Positions 34,671-45,981 of a stretch of 64,000 nucleotides of DNA are shown piece by piece. The notes beneath the pieces were generated by a model. It was given only the letters and a program-made list of their open reading frames with translations. It ran no database searches and had not been told where the DNA came from. How positions within the stretch are numbered: the first letter of the stretch is position 1; each line of letters starts with the position of its first letter. The translations under genes were made by a program, and so were the position numbers. Source of the DNA: Apoderus coryli (lineage: Eukaryota > Arthropoda > Insecta > Coleoptera > Attelabidae); NCBI GenBank assembly GCA_911728435.2, contig OU452199.1, positions 17,494,860 to 17,558,859 on the forward strand, written 5' to 3'.

Positions 34671-37437
34671 TTATTATTTTTTTTTTTACTTTATTAAATT
34701 AACGGGATACCCCAATTATATTTACAACAAATTTCTTATAAAGATCATGACAGTACCTAAGACAAAATAAACAAATTCATAATAAATTCAAGATCTGTTA
34801 TGAGTTCTACTCAATCAATCATATTTATATAAGTCTGATAATAAGGCGACCAAATCACTGACGAGTATTCCAGTGAAGAACGAACCAGGGACACATAAAA
34901 CAAACGACAGCTCGGAATCGATAAGTCTCTAGAATGTCGCATCACAAATCCGAATACTTTATGACCATTCTGAGACATTCGGCATATGTGTTCATTACAG
35001 TCAACAGACTCTGAAAAGTGAACACCCAAGTCTTTTATTTTGTCAACATATTTCAACTGATCACCAGCCATCGTGTACTGACTAGGAAATCTTTTCCTCT
35101 TGCGAAAGAAGCTAATAAATGAACACTTACTGATATTGAATTTCAAATTATTATACACAGACCACTGCCACAGCGCATCAACATCGCGCTGCAAATTTTC
35201 AACATCGGCCTCGCACGAAATTCTTCTATAAATCTTCAATTCATCCGCAAATAGATTAGCCATCAAATACTTCAGTACATCACTGATATCGTTGACAGAA
35301 ATATTAAGCAATAATGGGGCACAATGGGACGCCTGAGGGACTCCTGATTCATGACTTTTGTGATTCATGATTTTTACTACCTGTGTACGCCCCCTCAAAA
35401 ATCTTTCCAACCAAGATAAGGCATGGTCAGAAAATCCCATCTTTGCCAACAAAATATCAAAGTTCACCCTATCAAATGCTTTGGCGAAGTCGGTATACAC
35501 CGAATCCACCTGATAACCTCCACTCACAGCATCCAATATATCAAGTTCATAAGAAATCAAATTCGTAACTGTAGATTTTTTTCTACAGAAACCGTGTTGA
35601 CCCTCTTTAATGAGACCTCTGCATTTCCATTCAAGTTGATCGAACAGAAGGCCATCGAATAGCTTCGCTACTGCAGATTGATTACAAACTCCTCTGTAAT
35701 TTGAGATGTCTCCAGAGGCACCAGATTTGTATATAGGTCTCACATAGCTAGTTTTCCAGGCGTCTGGAAATTTCTCTTGATCCAATGACATGCTGTACAG
35801 TCGTCTCTGAAGAGGCACTGCCACAGTATGTATGCAACTCTTAAGAAAGTAATTAGGTATGTTCTCTGGACCAACGGAAGTTTTATTAGGGATTCTAAGG
35901 ATTTTGTCATACACCTCAAATGTGATGTTTCCCGAATTGATACCAGAAAATTCCCCAATATTACACGCAGATCCATCATAAACGCTGGAGAAAAACTGAG
36001 CGAAAAGATTCGAGATGTCGGGACCCCTACCAGCCACCTGATCGTTAAAAAACATTGATCTTGGAAGACCATTGTTATTTCTCTTATTATTAATAAAATG
36101 CCAAAAGTGACGAGGATTGTTGCCAATATTTGTCTCCAAAAGTGCGACAAATGATTTATAACATTCTTTAGACTTGACCTTACATTGTGTTCGTACCTAA
36201 CAAATTCCCAATTCAGTGCCTCATCACCAGTTTCTTGATACATTTTATGCGCCTCCTTCTTTAAACACACTAAGTGCATAAGTTCTGCACTTAAATATTT
36301 GGGGAAACTTGATCTCTTGATGCACCTCAGAGGCACATACACACTGATACATGATTCAGGGCAGAGGAAAATAAGTCAACAGCCTCATTAATATCTCTTC
36401 CCTCAAAGACATCCGCACATACTATCGATGCTAAATAATCATTAATAGCCTCATAGTTTGCTTTCCTAAAATCACGATAAAACTCTTCACACTCGAGAGG
36501 CTCAGCTATACTAGTGAATACAGCAAATATATATGGAGTGTGATGAATACTACCAGGCATCAATAAATCAACCGCCGGTGAGCACTCGAATGCAGGATAA
36601 TGTGAGCAAGTCCAAATAAACGCCGCGACTATTAGGATTGTTGTTATTTTGATACAAATTCAAATGACCAAACTCTTCACATACTCTCTGTCCTGGAGAA
36701 TTTTCAGAACAACGCACACATGCACCTAAATCATCATTAAATCATTCACAATCCGGGATATTGTAATCCCCACAAAGAATTAATTGTTAAAGTTCCTATT
36801 AATGTCTCCAACTTCCGCACAATGTTCCTCGTATATCTGTAAAGGTGAGCCTGGAGGAATATAAATGGCACCGTATATACAATCATCCTGGGGCAATGTT
36901 ACTCTAACAAAGAGATGTTCGACGGCGTTTACCTTAATTTTAACAGGTGTTGACTTCAAACTGCTGGACACTGCAATTAACACACCACCCCCCCTAGACT
37001 TATTGCTAACGATTTCATTTCTGTCCGTTCGATAAATATTGTATCCCTCAAATTTCGATTCTTGACAGGAAATAGAAGCATTCAACCAGGTCTCAACTAA
37101 TATACTCGTAATTATATCATAAGAACACAAGACTCACCGCCTCTGACAATTCAGATAATCTTGAGCGCACGCCACCAACATTTTGAAAATAACAACTTAA
37201 TTTAGCTTTAAATGATTTTTTTTTTTCACCATTTGAAGGATTGACATTATTCATCCTTGGTTTGGAACTCACTACTTTCGGTTCCCCATTAAAGGAGTAC
37301 CTGTCATACACATTAGACTCGCCGTTATTTCTTCTTGTTTTCACTTCATCATATGTTGCTTTTAGTTTCTTACGTTGAAGCGGTGTTAAGTCAGCCGTGA
37401 TAGAACGATCATCTCTATTTAATTTCCGTTTATTCCT
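34671..37437 (-). mobile_element. LINE 1 (non-LTR retrotransposon), degraded
   Basis: Minus strand, from about 37,437 (end of ORF1-like coding sequence) to an A-rich tail with AATAAAG just before 34,690. It carries apurinic endonuclease and RT domains in one series of frames. Frameshifts, stops and a missing C-terminal stretch make it inactive. No clear target duplication was found. Confidence 0.8.
34811..37437 (-). pseudogene. LINE 1 endonuclease and reverse transcriptase remnant
   Basis: In order on the minus strand: an ORF1-type tail or linker (ITADLTPLQRKKLKATYDEV, about 37,420-37,340); endonuclease start YFQNVGGVRSRL; EN core ETWLN, GYNIYRTDRNE and GGGVLIAVSSS; CGDYNIPDCE followed by TGA where W is expected (about 36,745); linker; then RT from 36,139 with FPDAWKTSYVRPIYKSG, TDFAKAFDRV and GVPQASHCAPLL. 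The catalytic FADD motif reads FADE, and the usual GVPQGSxLGPLLF is altered, so the RT is dead even where its frame is open. Frame changes occur near 37,120, 36,330 and 36,140. Family: Jockey/CR1-like insect LINE, judged by motif style only. Confidence 0.82.
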
Positions 37438-37680
37438 TAAGAGGGGAATCCGAAATGGTTACTTACAAAAATGTCCGATGGTGGCGCTAGTGAATCTCAT
37501 CGCATTTCAAATTATTCATTTCTTAACTTAGAGTAATTTTATAGAATATTTTAATACATTCTTCTCCTCAATAGGTGTCGCCAAAAACTAATACATAGTG
37601 GCACAAAATGTCATATTTCTATTTTGCATAAATTATTTTCACATTCTTTTTTGTGCTGGTATTCTTATACGTTTGATGCT
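37438..37680. repeat. Dispersed repeat beginning AAGAGGGGAATC
   Basis: Matches 45,736-45,960 in the same direction (shared TTCTTCTCCTCA, GGTGTCGCCAAAA, ATACATAGTGGCAC). Both copies lie next to a retroelement. Noncoding. Confidence 0.6.
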
Positions 37681-38561
37681 TATCTTCGCTTAGACTAGTT
37701 ATAGTTATATACTATTATACATAAAAGGGATGATTGTAAAAAAACTGGTTTTATTTACGATAAATAGTCAAGATTTTTAAATATTTTCACAAATTGATGA
37801 TTTTTGTGAAAACCGTAAAACAGGTAAATGACACCTTAAAACGAATCCCAGTTATTTTTGAGGGACTATTAAAATACTCCAATACAGGGTGTTCTATTTA
37901 AAAAAACAGAACTATGATAATACATCCTTATCTCTTCTTTGGACCGCCCTGTATGCTTGCAGTGTTTTTCAAAATGTATTAGGTTAGCCCTGTTGTTTTA
38001 GTTTGTCAGTTTCAAAACCTTGAGACGCTTATTTCATGCATCAAAGAGTGTCTTTCCTAATAGTATACAATGTGTCCAGAAACTAATGGACCAAGCGAAA
38101 GCCACAAATTCTAGAGCAGATTTCATGGCAATTCAACGCCAAACTTCTAATGCGAAATTGCTTCCGAAAGAAGTTATAGTTTTTAAAAGATGGCGGCTTA
38201 GCATAGGTTTTTTAAAGATATCGCGAAAGCGCTTTTAGCCATTGGAGTGAAAGGTGACATAGATATTTCCCTAAATAGAAGCATTCGTTAGCTGAATTAA
38301 ATTGCGAACTTAGGCGTCTAAACGGGTAGCAACGGACATTTTTAATAAAAACCTCTTTTTCACTAACTTTTGGAGAATTCTGACATCATTCTTAGGAAAT
38401 ATGAGGTATTCTTATCTCAATATGATAGAATGCTGCAATTTCGAGAAAAATTAAGTTTTAGTCTAATATGCGGTTTAACATAGTACCTATCTATTTGATT
38501 TACGATTGGTACAGTGGTTATTTAATCAGTAAAAATTTTAAAAATTAAGTAGGGTATTAGG
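37681..38561. other. Noncoding, dispersed short repeats
   Basis: Contains TACAGGGTGTTC near 37,884 and an inverted CCGCCCTGTATG near 37,945. No gene seen; a short open frame at 38,020-38,238 has no family features. Confidence 0.4.
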
Positions 38562-39199
38562 TATTGTGAGTCTATACAGGGTGTCCCAAATATAAGAAAT
38601 GAACCATAGTTGTGTTTTTTTAAATGGAATGCGCTGTATATGAATATATTTTTAGATTCCCCGTTCAAAATAAACCTAACTTTCATTAAAGTACATCTCA
38701 CTTAAACCTGACAGTTTTTTAAATATTTAAATTTTTATAAAAATATAGACATAATATGCATGAACAAATTCACACCTATTTGTTTGTTCTTTTTAAGCCA
38801 GTCAGTCTGGGCTGATAAATATACCCACTCATCACTTGTTACGCCAAATATAAAAAACTCGCAATACTAAATACAGGGTGTCCAATAATATAATTTATAT
38901 GAACGTAAAGTTTAATTCTAAATAAATTGTTTATTTCAAATGGAACACCCAGTATATGAGGTCAAAATTAGATGCATAAAGTAATTATCTGTCAAATATT
39001 ATAATACTTTCCTATGGATAACTTTTGAAATTTAAATATTTAAAAAACTGTCAGGTTTAGGTAAGATGTGCTTTAATGAAAATTAGGTTTATTTTGAACG
39101 GGGAATCTAAAAATTTATTCATATACAGGGCATTCCATTTAAAAAACACAACTATGGTTAAGTTCTTATATTTGGGACACCCTGTATAGACTCACAATA
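38562..39199. repeat. Large foldback with ACAGGGTGTCCC arms
   Basis: The outer 190 bp on each side are inverted copies (TATTGTGAGTCTATACAGGG at the left, its reverse complement ending at 39,199) around a spacer of about 260 bp. The right part continues to 39,315 and matches 1,200-1,450. Non-autonomous, family unknown. Confidence 0.65.
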
Positions 39200-39424
39200 T
39201 TTTTAAAATGTAGCCCTAAATCATTTTTATCGAACCCATGAATAAAACTTTAAGGAAATTAAATAGTTTAGCCACAGTATTCCGTGTAGTATGGCGTGAA
39301 TAACCCTGTATATACGTTCCAACTACCTAACTGGTGAAATTTGAAACGCTATTTAAACCCCCACTAAGGGTATCTTATAATTTTATAATAACTACCAGTC
39401 GGGAGTTCTTGTAATCTCTCTATA

Positions 39425-39570
39425 GATCATAAAAAATCAGTTGTGTCACCCCAAAACTTTCCCGACTAGTTATAATATAATAAAAAATATATGACCTGCG
39501 TAACGAAACAGAATTTTAATAATTATTTTAATTGTATTATTTCCAATAAACTAACGTAACAAACTACTCG
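39425..39570. repeat. GACCTGCGTAACGAAACAGA dispersed repeat
   Basis: Same family as 12,285-12,475 and 10,998-11,100; here without the tRNA-like end. Confidence 0.6.
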
Positions 39571-39774
39571 TAACTACTTTGTTCCTTATTATATTTATCC
39601 TCTAACAGTAGGTATACCTACATACCTAATATTACCATAGATGTTTATTCTTTGATATTACTGTACAGGGCTAAAGTTAATAATCCCTACTCCTAGTACG
39701 CACGCATATACATATAACACACACCACATACAACTATACCTATATTAATAATATTAAGTACGACAAAACCATTA

Positions 39775-40550
39775 GATTTTTGTGTCACTGTGTATAAACA
39801 GCGCCATCTCTTCAATGCTGTCCCAACTACGCTGGATATTAAATTTATAAAAAAATTATAAGAAAATGGCGGATATTTGAAGGGAAATTTAAGGTTTTTT
39901 TTATATATGGATATTGTCTAATACAGAAAGTTTTCACGTACAATTTTAATTACAAGTGATTGTTAAATATATAAATTAGGTAATAAAGTAATATTATCAT
40001 TATTAAATATTAGAATCATAGCACAAAATGAGGAAAACGTTGCTGACTTTAAACTCAATTTATTAAGTAATTATTTATTGTTGTAGCCTCAAAATACCTT
40101 ATTACCTAATCCAAACCTTAGTCTTTAAAACCCTATTAAAATTTTTGCTACGAGATACGTATTAGTGGAGATTTCCATCCACAAAAATATATCTGTAAAT
40201 TTGAAAAAGTTACCCATGTTTGAACTCAATTTATGAGTTAACTATTTAATCTTTCCGCTTGAAAATACTTCATTACCTAATCCCATCTTTTGTCTTTAAA
40301 ACCCTATGAAAATTTTTGCTAGCAGATACGTCTTAGTGGCGACTACCATGCGCAAAATTACGCCTGCAAAGCGAAATATGATGATTTTCTAACTCTGTTT
40401 TTGAACTAACTATCCAATATTTCAACTTCAAAATACTTCAATACCTAATCCCATCTTTACTCTTTAACTCCCTATCAAAATTTTTGTTACCAGATACGTA
40501 TTAGTGGAGTCTACCATGCGCAAAAATAGGTCTGCAAACGATTGTATTCA
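39775..40550. repeat. Dispersed repeat with three 170-bp tandem units, copy 1
   Basis: Nearly identical to 52,795-53,636 in the same direction. The phrase AGATACGTATTAGTGG recurs at 40,153, 40,324 and 40,492. The block begins near ACAAAACCATTAGATTTTTG and ends at CGATTG followed by unrelated flanks. Confidence 0.8.
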
Positions 40551-40599
40551 AACGCCCCTCTTAAACAATCTTCTACAGTTTTTGAGTTCTCGAAAAACA

Positions 40600-40940
40600 A
40601 TCTACAATCTACAAGGGTCATCAGTCACCATACATGTTTCGAGGCACCCGGCCTCATCATCAATGATGGATTTGATTTACTTAAAAGCTGGCTTATGTAA
40701 TTGGATATACACGAGAAAACACAATGTCTGAAAGCACGATACGGCAATGCATTACACGATATTATAACATACTACACTATACTGAACTCACCATTTCATG
40801 AAAGAAATTATATAAACACAAAAAACACAAAAACAAAACTAAGTCATATTACGATAAAATTATTGGTGTCGTACCTGTTTTTTCTTTTTATTAATCATTG
40901 GTACGGTTTTGATTGTACCAGTTCGCGTTTAATAATGAAG
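40600..40940. repeat. Inverted terminal repeat of a second PLE, left copy
   Basis: Bases about 40,660-40,940 are the reverse complement of about 45,325-45,605 (shared TTTGATTTACTTAAAAGCTG and TGGTACGGTTTTGATTGTAC). The pair encloses LINE 2 and a PLE coding fragment. A hammerhead-like motif lies at its outer side (minus strand, about 40,624-40,672): TTGATGA, stem GAGGC/GCCTC, GAAA, palindrome ACATGT, then A and TGGTGA. The first core base C is replaced by T. Confidence 0.6.
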
Positions 40941-43900
40941 CTGCACGTTCTCGTCCCGTCAAAATTAGATTGAAGGATGTGCAAACTGTTGCGCTGCTGC
41001 TGAGACATGCACAGAGACTGAAATCTGATGAACGCTTTAAACATTTTGCTTTAAGCTCAGATAAAACACCCAAGCAACGGGCAATCTATAAAGCTGTCAA
41101 AGAACAGCTTTTTGAACGAAAAAGATCAGGAGAAACGAATATCAAGATCGAGTATGCACAGGGTGTGCCCAAAATAGTCCCAGTTACGCAACATTTAAAC
41201 TAAGCACGTCCAACGCGGATATATCAACTATAAGTGATCAAACAATCTATATGACTCAAAACTTGCAGTGTGTTTATCAGAATGTTAGGGGTCTTAATAC
41301 TAAAATTGACATATTTTTTTCATCCGTCAGTGATCTGCATTTCGATCTCGTGGCACTCACAGAAACTTGGCTTCATTCGGACGTTAGTGATGGTGAGATT
41401 TTTCCAAGTAATTACCAGGTGTTCCGAAAAGACCGAAACTTTGTCACTACTGGTTTAACCACTGGTGGGCGTGTTTTATTGACAATTCGTAACGAAATAA
41501 AGACTAAACTCATAAACACAAATATTTTAGCTACTGAATTTCCATATATTGACTTTTTAGCATGGAAGTGTTTTATATCTCATATATCTTTTTGTATTTT
41601 AGTTGTTTATATACCTCCAAAAGTGCATTTCGATGTCTTGGAATTGTTTCTTGAGTCGCTTGTTCAATTTGAAGTATTTCATAATGAAAAAAATTTATTT
41701 TTAGGGGATTTTAACGTAGGTTTGTTTTCAAGAAATGATATGAGCGATCAAGGAACGTTGATTTTAAGAAATTTTATCGATTTTTTTGAAATGTCTCAGT
41801 ACAATGCTATTTACAACATTGATGATCGCCTTCTTGACCTAGTTATTTCTAATGTTGTATGTCATGTTATTCGTAATAATTGTCCTTTAGTTGAAGAGGA
41901 TTATTTTCATCCATGTTTGATTGTTAGCATTTCATTGCTCTCAGGTAAGCGACAAAAACGTTTTACTAGTAATGCAAATAATCCATCATATAACTTTAAA
42001 AAAGCAAATTTTCATGCTTTGTATAACGCGGTGTTGGATGCGGACTGGTCGGAGTTACGACATATTCCTAATGTTGATACATATGTTTCTAGGTTCTATA
42101 GCATCTTGGATGCGATTAATGAGTGTAATGTTCCTAAGGTATTCATTCGTAGTTTTCCTTCCTGGTACACATCGAATATAATCGCGAATATCAAGAAAAA
42201 AGAAAAAATATTTAATAAGTTCAAGAAGACTCATAGTGAGGTTTTGTACCAACAATTTGCAACTAATGTAGAAAACAGTATAAAACATAATCCCAAAGAG
42301 TTTTGGAGGTTTTTTCACTGTAAACATAAGTCTACACGATTGCTGGGTGTTATGACTTTTGGGGACGATGAATATAGTGATCCGCAAAGCGTTGTCGACG
42401 CATTCGGAACCTTTTTCCAGGGTGTATTTATTAACACCTCGAACGCATTGGTCATGATTGTCCTTGTGTTGATTCGTTTTCGATTGAATCAGTTACTGAA
42501 GATGTAATGTTAAAAGCATGCAGAAGGCTCAGTAACAGGATGACATCAGGTCCAGATGGTCTTCCATCTTTCTTTGTAAAAGACTGTATGCCGGTTCTGG
42601 TTGGGCCGCTGTGCTTAATATTTAACTTGGCCCTTGAAAATAAGGTATTTCCGCAGGAGTGGAACTATCGCCCGATTTCCATTCTGTCGAATTTTGCAAA
42701 AATTTTTGAGTCTGTACTATATGATCGTATATTTATAGTTTTGTTAGAAATCAGATTTCCACTGTACAACATGGTTTCTTTTCCCATAGATCTACTGTGT
42801 CTAATCTAGCGGTTCTTTCTGAAAATGTTTCTGAGGTTTTAGATCGTGGAGGCCAAATTGATGTAATATTTACAGATTTCACTAAGGCATTTGACAGAAT
42901 GGATCACGGCATTTTAATGCGAAAATTTGACCAGTTTGGTTTTGTTTTAAACCTAAAATTGTTTCTGCAGTCATACTTGAAAAATAGACCTCAGTATGCT
43001 TCTCACAATGGCTACCAGTCTCATACATATACAGCTTCTTCAGGAGTGCCTCAGGGATCGAACCTTGGACCCATTTTTTTATGTTATTTATCAATGACCT
43101 GGAGAATGGAATGAATTGTGATCGGCTGATGTTTGCGGATGATCTAAAATTGTACAGTTCTATTGATAGTATCGTTGACTGTGCTATTCTCCAGAACAAT
43201 TTGGAGCTGGTGCATCAATGGTGCGTACTAAATAAACTTTCACTTAATCCGTCGAAGTGCAAATATATCAGTTTTACGCGGAAGAGGGTGATCATTGATA
43301 ACGTTTATTCCATTGATCAGGTGCAAATCTCACGATCTGAATCTATCACTGATTTAGGAATTATATTTGATTCAAAATTTACGTTTGCTGAGCATATCAA
43401 TTATAAGACACTAGAGGCAGGTAGGACATACGGTTTTCTGGTTAGGAATTGCAGGGAATTTAGAAACACAGATACCCTTAAAACGCTGTACTTTAGCTAT
43501 GTGCGCTCTAAGCTGGAATATGGGTCACTGATATGGTATCCATATTATGTGACTCATCAAAATACGGTCGAAAAAGTGCAACGTAGATTTTTGAAGTACT
43601 TAATGTACGAGTATAAAGAGGATGGTCATTATCCTCCAAGGCGTACTGACTACCAATTAATGACAGATCGATTTGAGATACCAAGTCTTGAACTTAGAAG
43701 GAAAATAAATTCTTTGTGATTTCCTTACAGTTTAGGTCACTCCAATATAGATTGTTCTCACTTGCTTTCAAGAATTAATTTCAACGTTCCAAGGCAGAAT
43801 ATAAGGTCCAGTACAACATTTTATTGTGGTTATGCTAGGACGAATCTTATGTTGAGATCTTCTATTTCTATTTGTACCAGAAGCTACAATCTTATGTGTA

Positions 43901-43970
43901 AATATTGTGATATTTTTTCGTGTAGTGTTAACGAAATTATGGATTGTGCCATGTCTCATGTTACTGATTA
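40941..43970 (+). pseudogene. LINE 2 ORF1 tail, endonuclease and reverse transcriptase
   Basis: Pieces in order: ORF1-type C-terminus ending at 41,203 (LSSDKTPKQRAIYKAVKEQL, then GETNIKIEYAQGVPKIV); a frame from ATG 41,251 to about 42,440 with the endonuclease (VYQNVRGLNTK, LTETWLH, GGRVLLTIRNE, FLGDFNVG, DYFHPCL) and linker NPKEFWRFF; frameshift; RT start TSGPDGLPSFFVKDC at 42,507; a deletion between FPQEW and YRPISILSNF; frameshift near 42,800; VIFTDFTKAFDRMDH, SSGVPQGSNLGPIF; frameshift near 43,075; the catalytic MFADDLKLY intact; LSLNPSKCKYISF; C-terminal LINFNVPR-type domain to 43,970 after a stop at 43,719. At least four breaks make it inactive although catalytic residues survive. Confidence 0.85.
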
Positions 43971-44115
43971 GTATTACCATTAAGAGCTAGTTTCCTTTTT
44001 ATTTTAATTTAAGTTTATTTTTTTTTTTGTGATTTCACCGTTTGGAATTATTATTATGTTGTCCTGTAATTGGCTTCGCTGTTGGACAATAAATGCTATT
44101 ATTATTATTATTAGA
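40941..44115 (+). mobile_element. LINE 2 (non-LTR retrotransposon), nearly full coding length
   Basis: Runs from within an ORF1-like segment to a tail GGACAATAAATGC(TATTAT)n ending about 44,115. Inserted in a PLE remnant. The endonuclease and most of the RT are readable. 5' truncated; no clear target duplication. Confidence 0.82.
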
Positions 44116-44131
44116 TGTGTGTATTTATATA

Positions 44132-44932
44132 GATTGTCCAATACTTTATCGTTCTCAGTATACAGAAAAAGCACAAGTACAGATATAGCAATTCCATTAT
44201 CATCTAACCACCCTTTCGCGCACAAGTTTGCTGCGTTCAATTCCCTCTTCCACAGATTATTTAATATTCCAATATCGGAAGATTATTTCAATGAGGAACT
44301 TTCTACCATATATCATATAGCTAAGTCCAATGGTTTCCAAACTGAGACAATTAATAAAATATATTACAAGTACTTTAGCAGACATATCCATAGAAACCTA
44401 GTACCTGCCTCTGATTTTATTTCACTCAAATTTTACCCAATCACATACACACATCCTTTCTGCTTAGCGATTAAGAAGATTTTCAGCCAACACAACATCA
44501 ATATTTGTTTTCGTACTAACAATACTATTAATTTCCTCCTTAATAATAGTAAAGATAAATCTTCTTGTACTGAGAAACCCGGAGTGTATTCATTGTCATG
44601 TGGTACACAGGGATGTCCCGCCTAGTACATAGGCCAATCAGGTCGTGCAGTAAAAACTAGAGTAGACGAGCATCATAGGATCATTTGTAAGGTTCTATCA
44701 CACAATTATTCCTGTATTGATATAGTCGATCGTCATTTGCAAATCATATCATTAACCTCCGTCATTCTTTTGATCCAGAAAACAACTCGAAATTAATACA
44801 TGTCAACAATACTCTCGAAATAATGGAAATTACCTCAATAAACAACGAACCATCGATTAATTGCTTGAATGATCAAACCGAAATTACATCTACTAGTTTT
44901 TTCAAGTCTTTGTCCTTTATCAATCATTAACC
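44132..44932 (+). pseudogene. Second PLE: RT end and GIY-YIG nuclease, broken
   Basis: Reads as a different Penelope-like subfamily: RT end SVYRKSTSTDIAIPLSSNHP, HKFAAFNSLFHRLF and linker to SLSCGTQGCPA; then an in-frame TAG (44,623-44,625) directly before YIGQSGRAVKTRVDEHHR, the GIY-YIG core. A further frameshift near 44,730 leads into LRHSFDPENNSKLIHVNNTL and a stop at about 44,932. The catalytic RT part is missing. The fragment is bounded on the left by the LINE 2 tail and on the right by the PLE 3' region and the inverted terminal repeat. Confidence 0.8.
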
Positions 44933-45324
44933 CAATTGAAGATGTACTTTTAAATGAAGTTTTTTGTAATGTGTTTGTGATGACTGCGTCTGTGTTGCTT
45001 GGTTGTGGCTGTGCTTTGTGTGGCTGGATGTGGCGTACCTGATATTGTTTGTTACTTATCCTGTGTTCATACTTAACTATGTAAACAAGAATGACATCTG
45101 TACTGTTACTGTATAACTTACCCTAGTTAACATGTGGGTATTTGTTTTGTGAGATTATAAACGTGTAAGTCTGAGAGATAGATGTCGCTAGTGTGATTGG
45201 ATTTTTAAGTAGTATCGATTTTCTTCATCAATTCATGATTTCTGTTTATGGATATCATATTTACCTTTTCTACGGTAGATGGTACGTCCATTACAACCCT
45301 ATGTTGATAATGCCTTAACACCAT
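44933..45324 (+). other. Second PLE, 3' noncoding region
   Basis: Noncoding, G/T-rich between 44,970 and 45,060. Leads into the terminal repeat. Confidence 0.45.
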
Positions 45325-45605
45325 TTCATTGTTAAACGGCAACTGGTACAATCAAAACCGTACCAATGATTGATAAAAAGAAAAAACAGGTACGACACCA
45401 ACAATTTTATCGTAATATGCCTTAGTTTTGTTTTTGTGTTTATATAATTTCTTTCATGAAATGGTGAGTGTAGTATAGTGTAGTATGTTATAATATCGTG
45501 TAATGCATTGGCGTCTCTTGCTTTCAGACATTGTGCTTTCTCGTGTATATCCAATTACATAAGCCAGCTTTTAAGTAAATCAAATCCATCAAATGCCTTC
45601 GCATT
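45325..45605. repeat. Inverted terminal repeat of the second PLE, right copy
   Basis: Reverse complement of about 40,660-40,940; see there. The match ends near TTCATTG on the inner side. Confidence 0.65.
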
Positions 45606-45735
45606 TCAAAAAGGCAGAATCGTTTTAGTTTTTGAATAGTTCAGACGTAATAGTCTTATAAAGTTAAAGAATTATTTTAATTTATTTTTAAGAGTTTAGA
45701 CTTATCATAAAGTACTATTTCTGTTTGTTTATTAA

Positions 45736-45960
45736 GAGGGGAATCTGAAACGGTTAGTTACAAAAATGTCCGCTAGTATGGTTGTATTCTTAGTTGCCTA
45801 AGGCTGTATTCATTTAAAAATATCCATTTCTGAGGTTACAACATATTTTAATATATTCTTCTCCTCACTAGGTGTCGCCAAAACTAATACATAGTGGCAC
45901 TAAAAAGTAATATTTCTATTTTGGGTAATCATTATTTTTATTCTTTTTTGTGCACATATT
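45736..45960. repeat. Dispersed repeat beginning AAGAGGGGAATC, second copy
   Basis: Diverged direct copy of 37,438-37,680. Confidence 0.6.
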
Positions 45961-45981
45961 CGCATGTAATATAGACTGTAA

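Noticed and set aside
37438..37450. LINE 1 inserted exactly at the edge of the AAGAGGGG repeat with a target duplication
   Set aside because: The matching repeat at 45,736 has similar but not identical flank, and no duplication could be shown.
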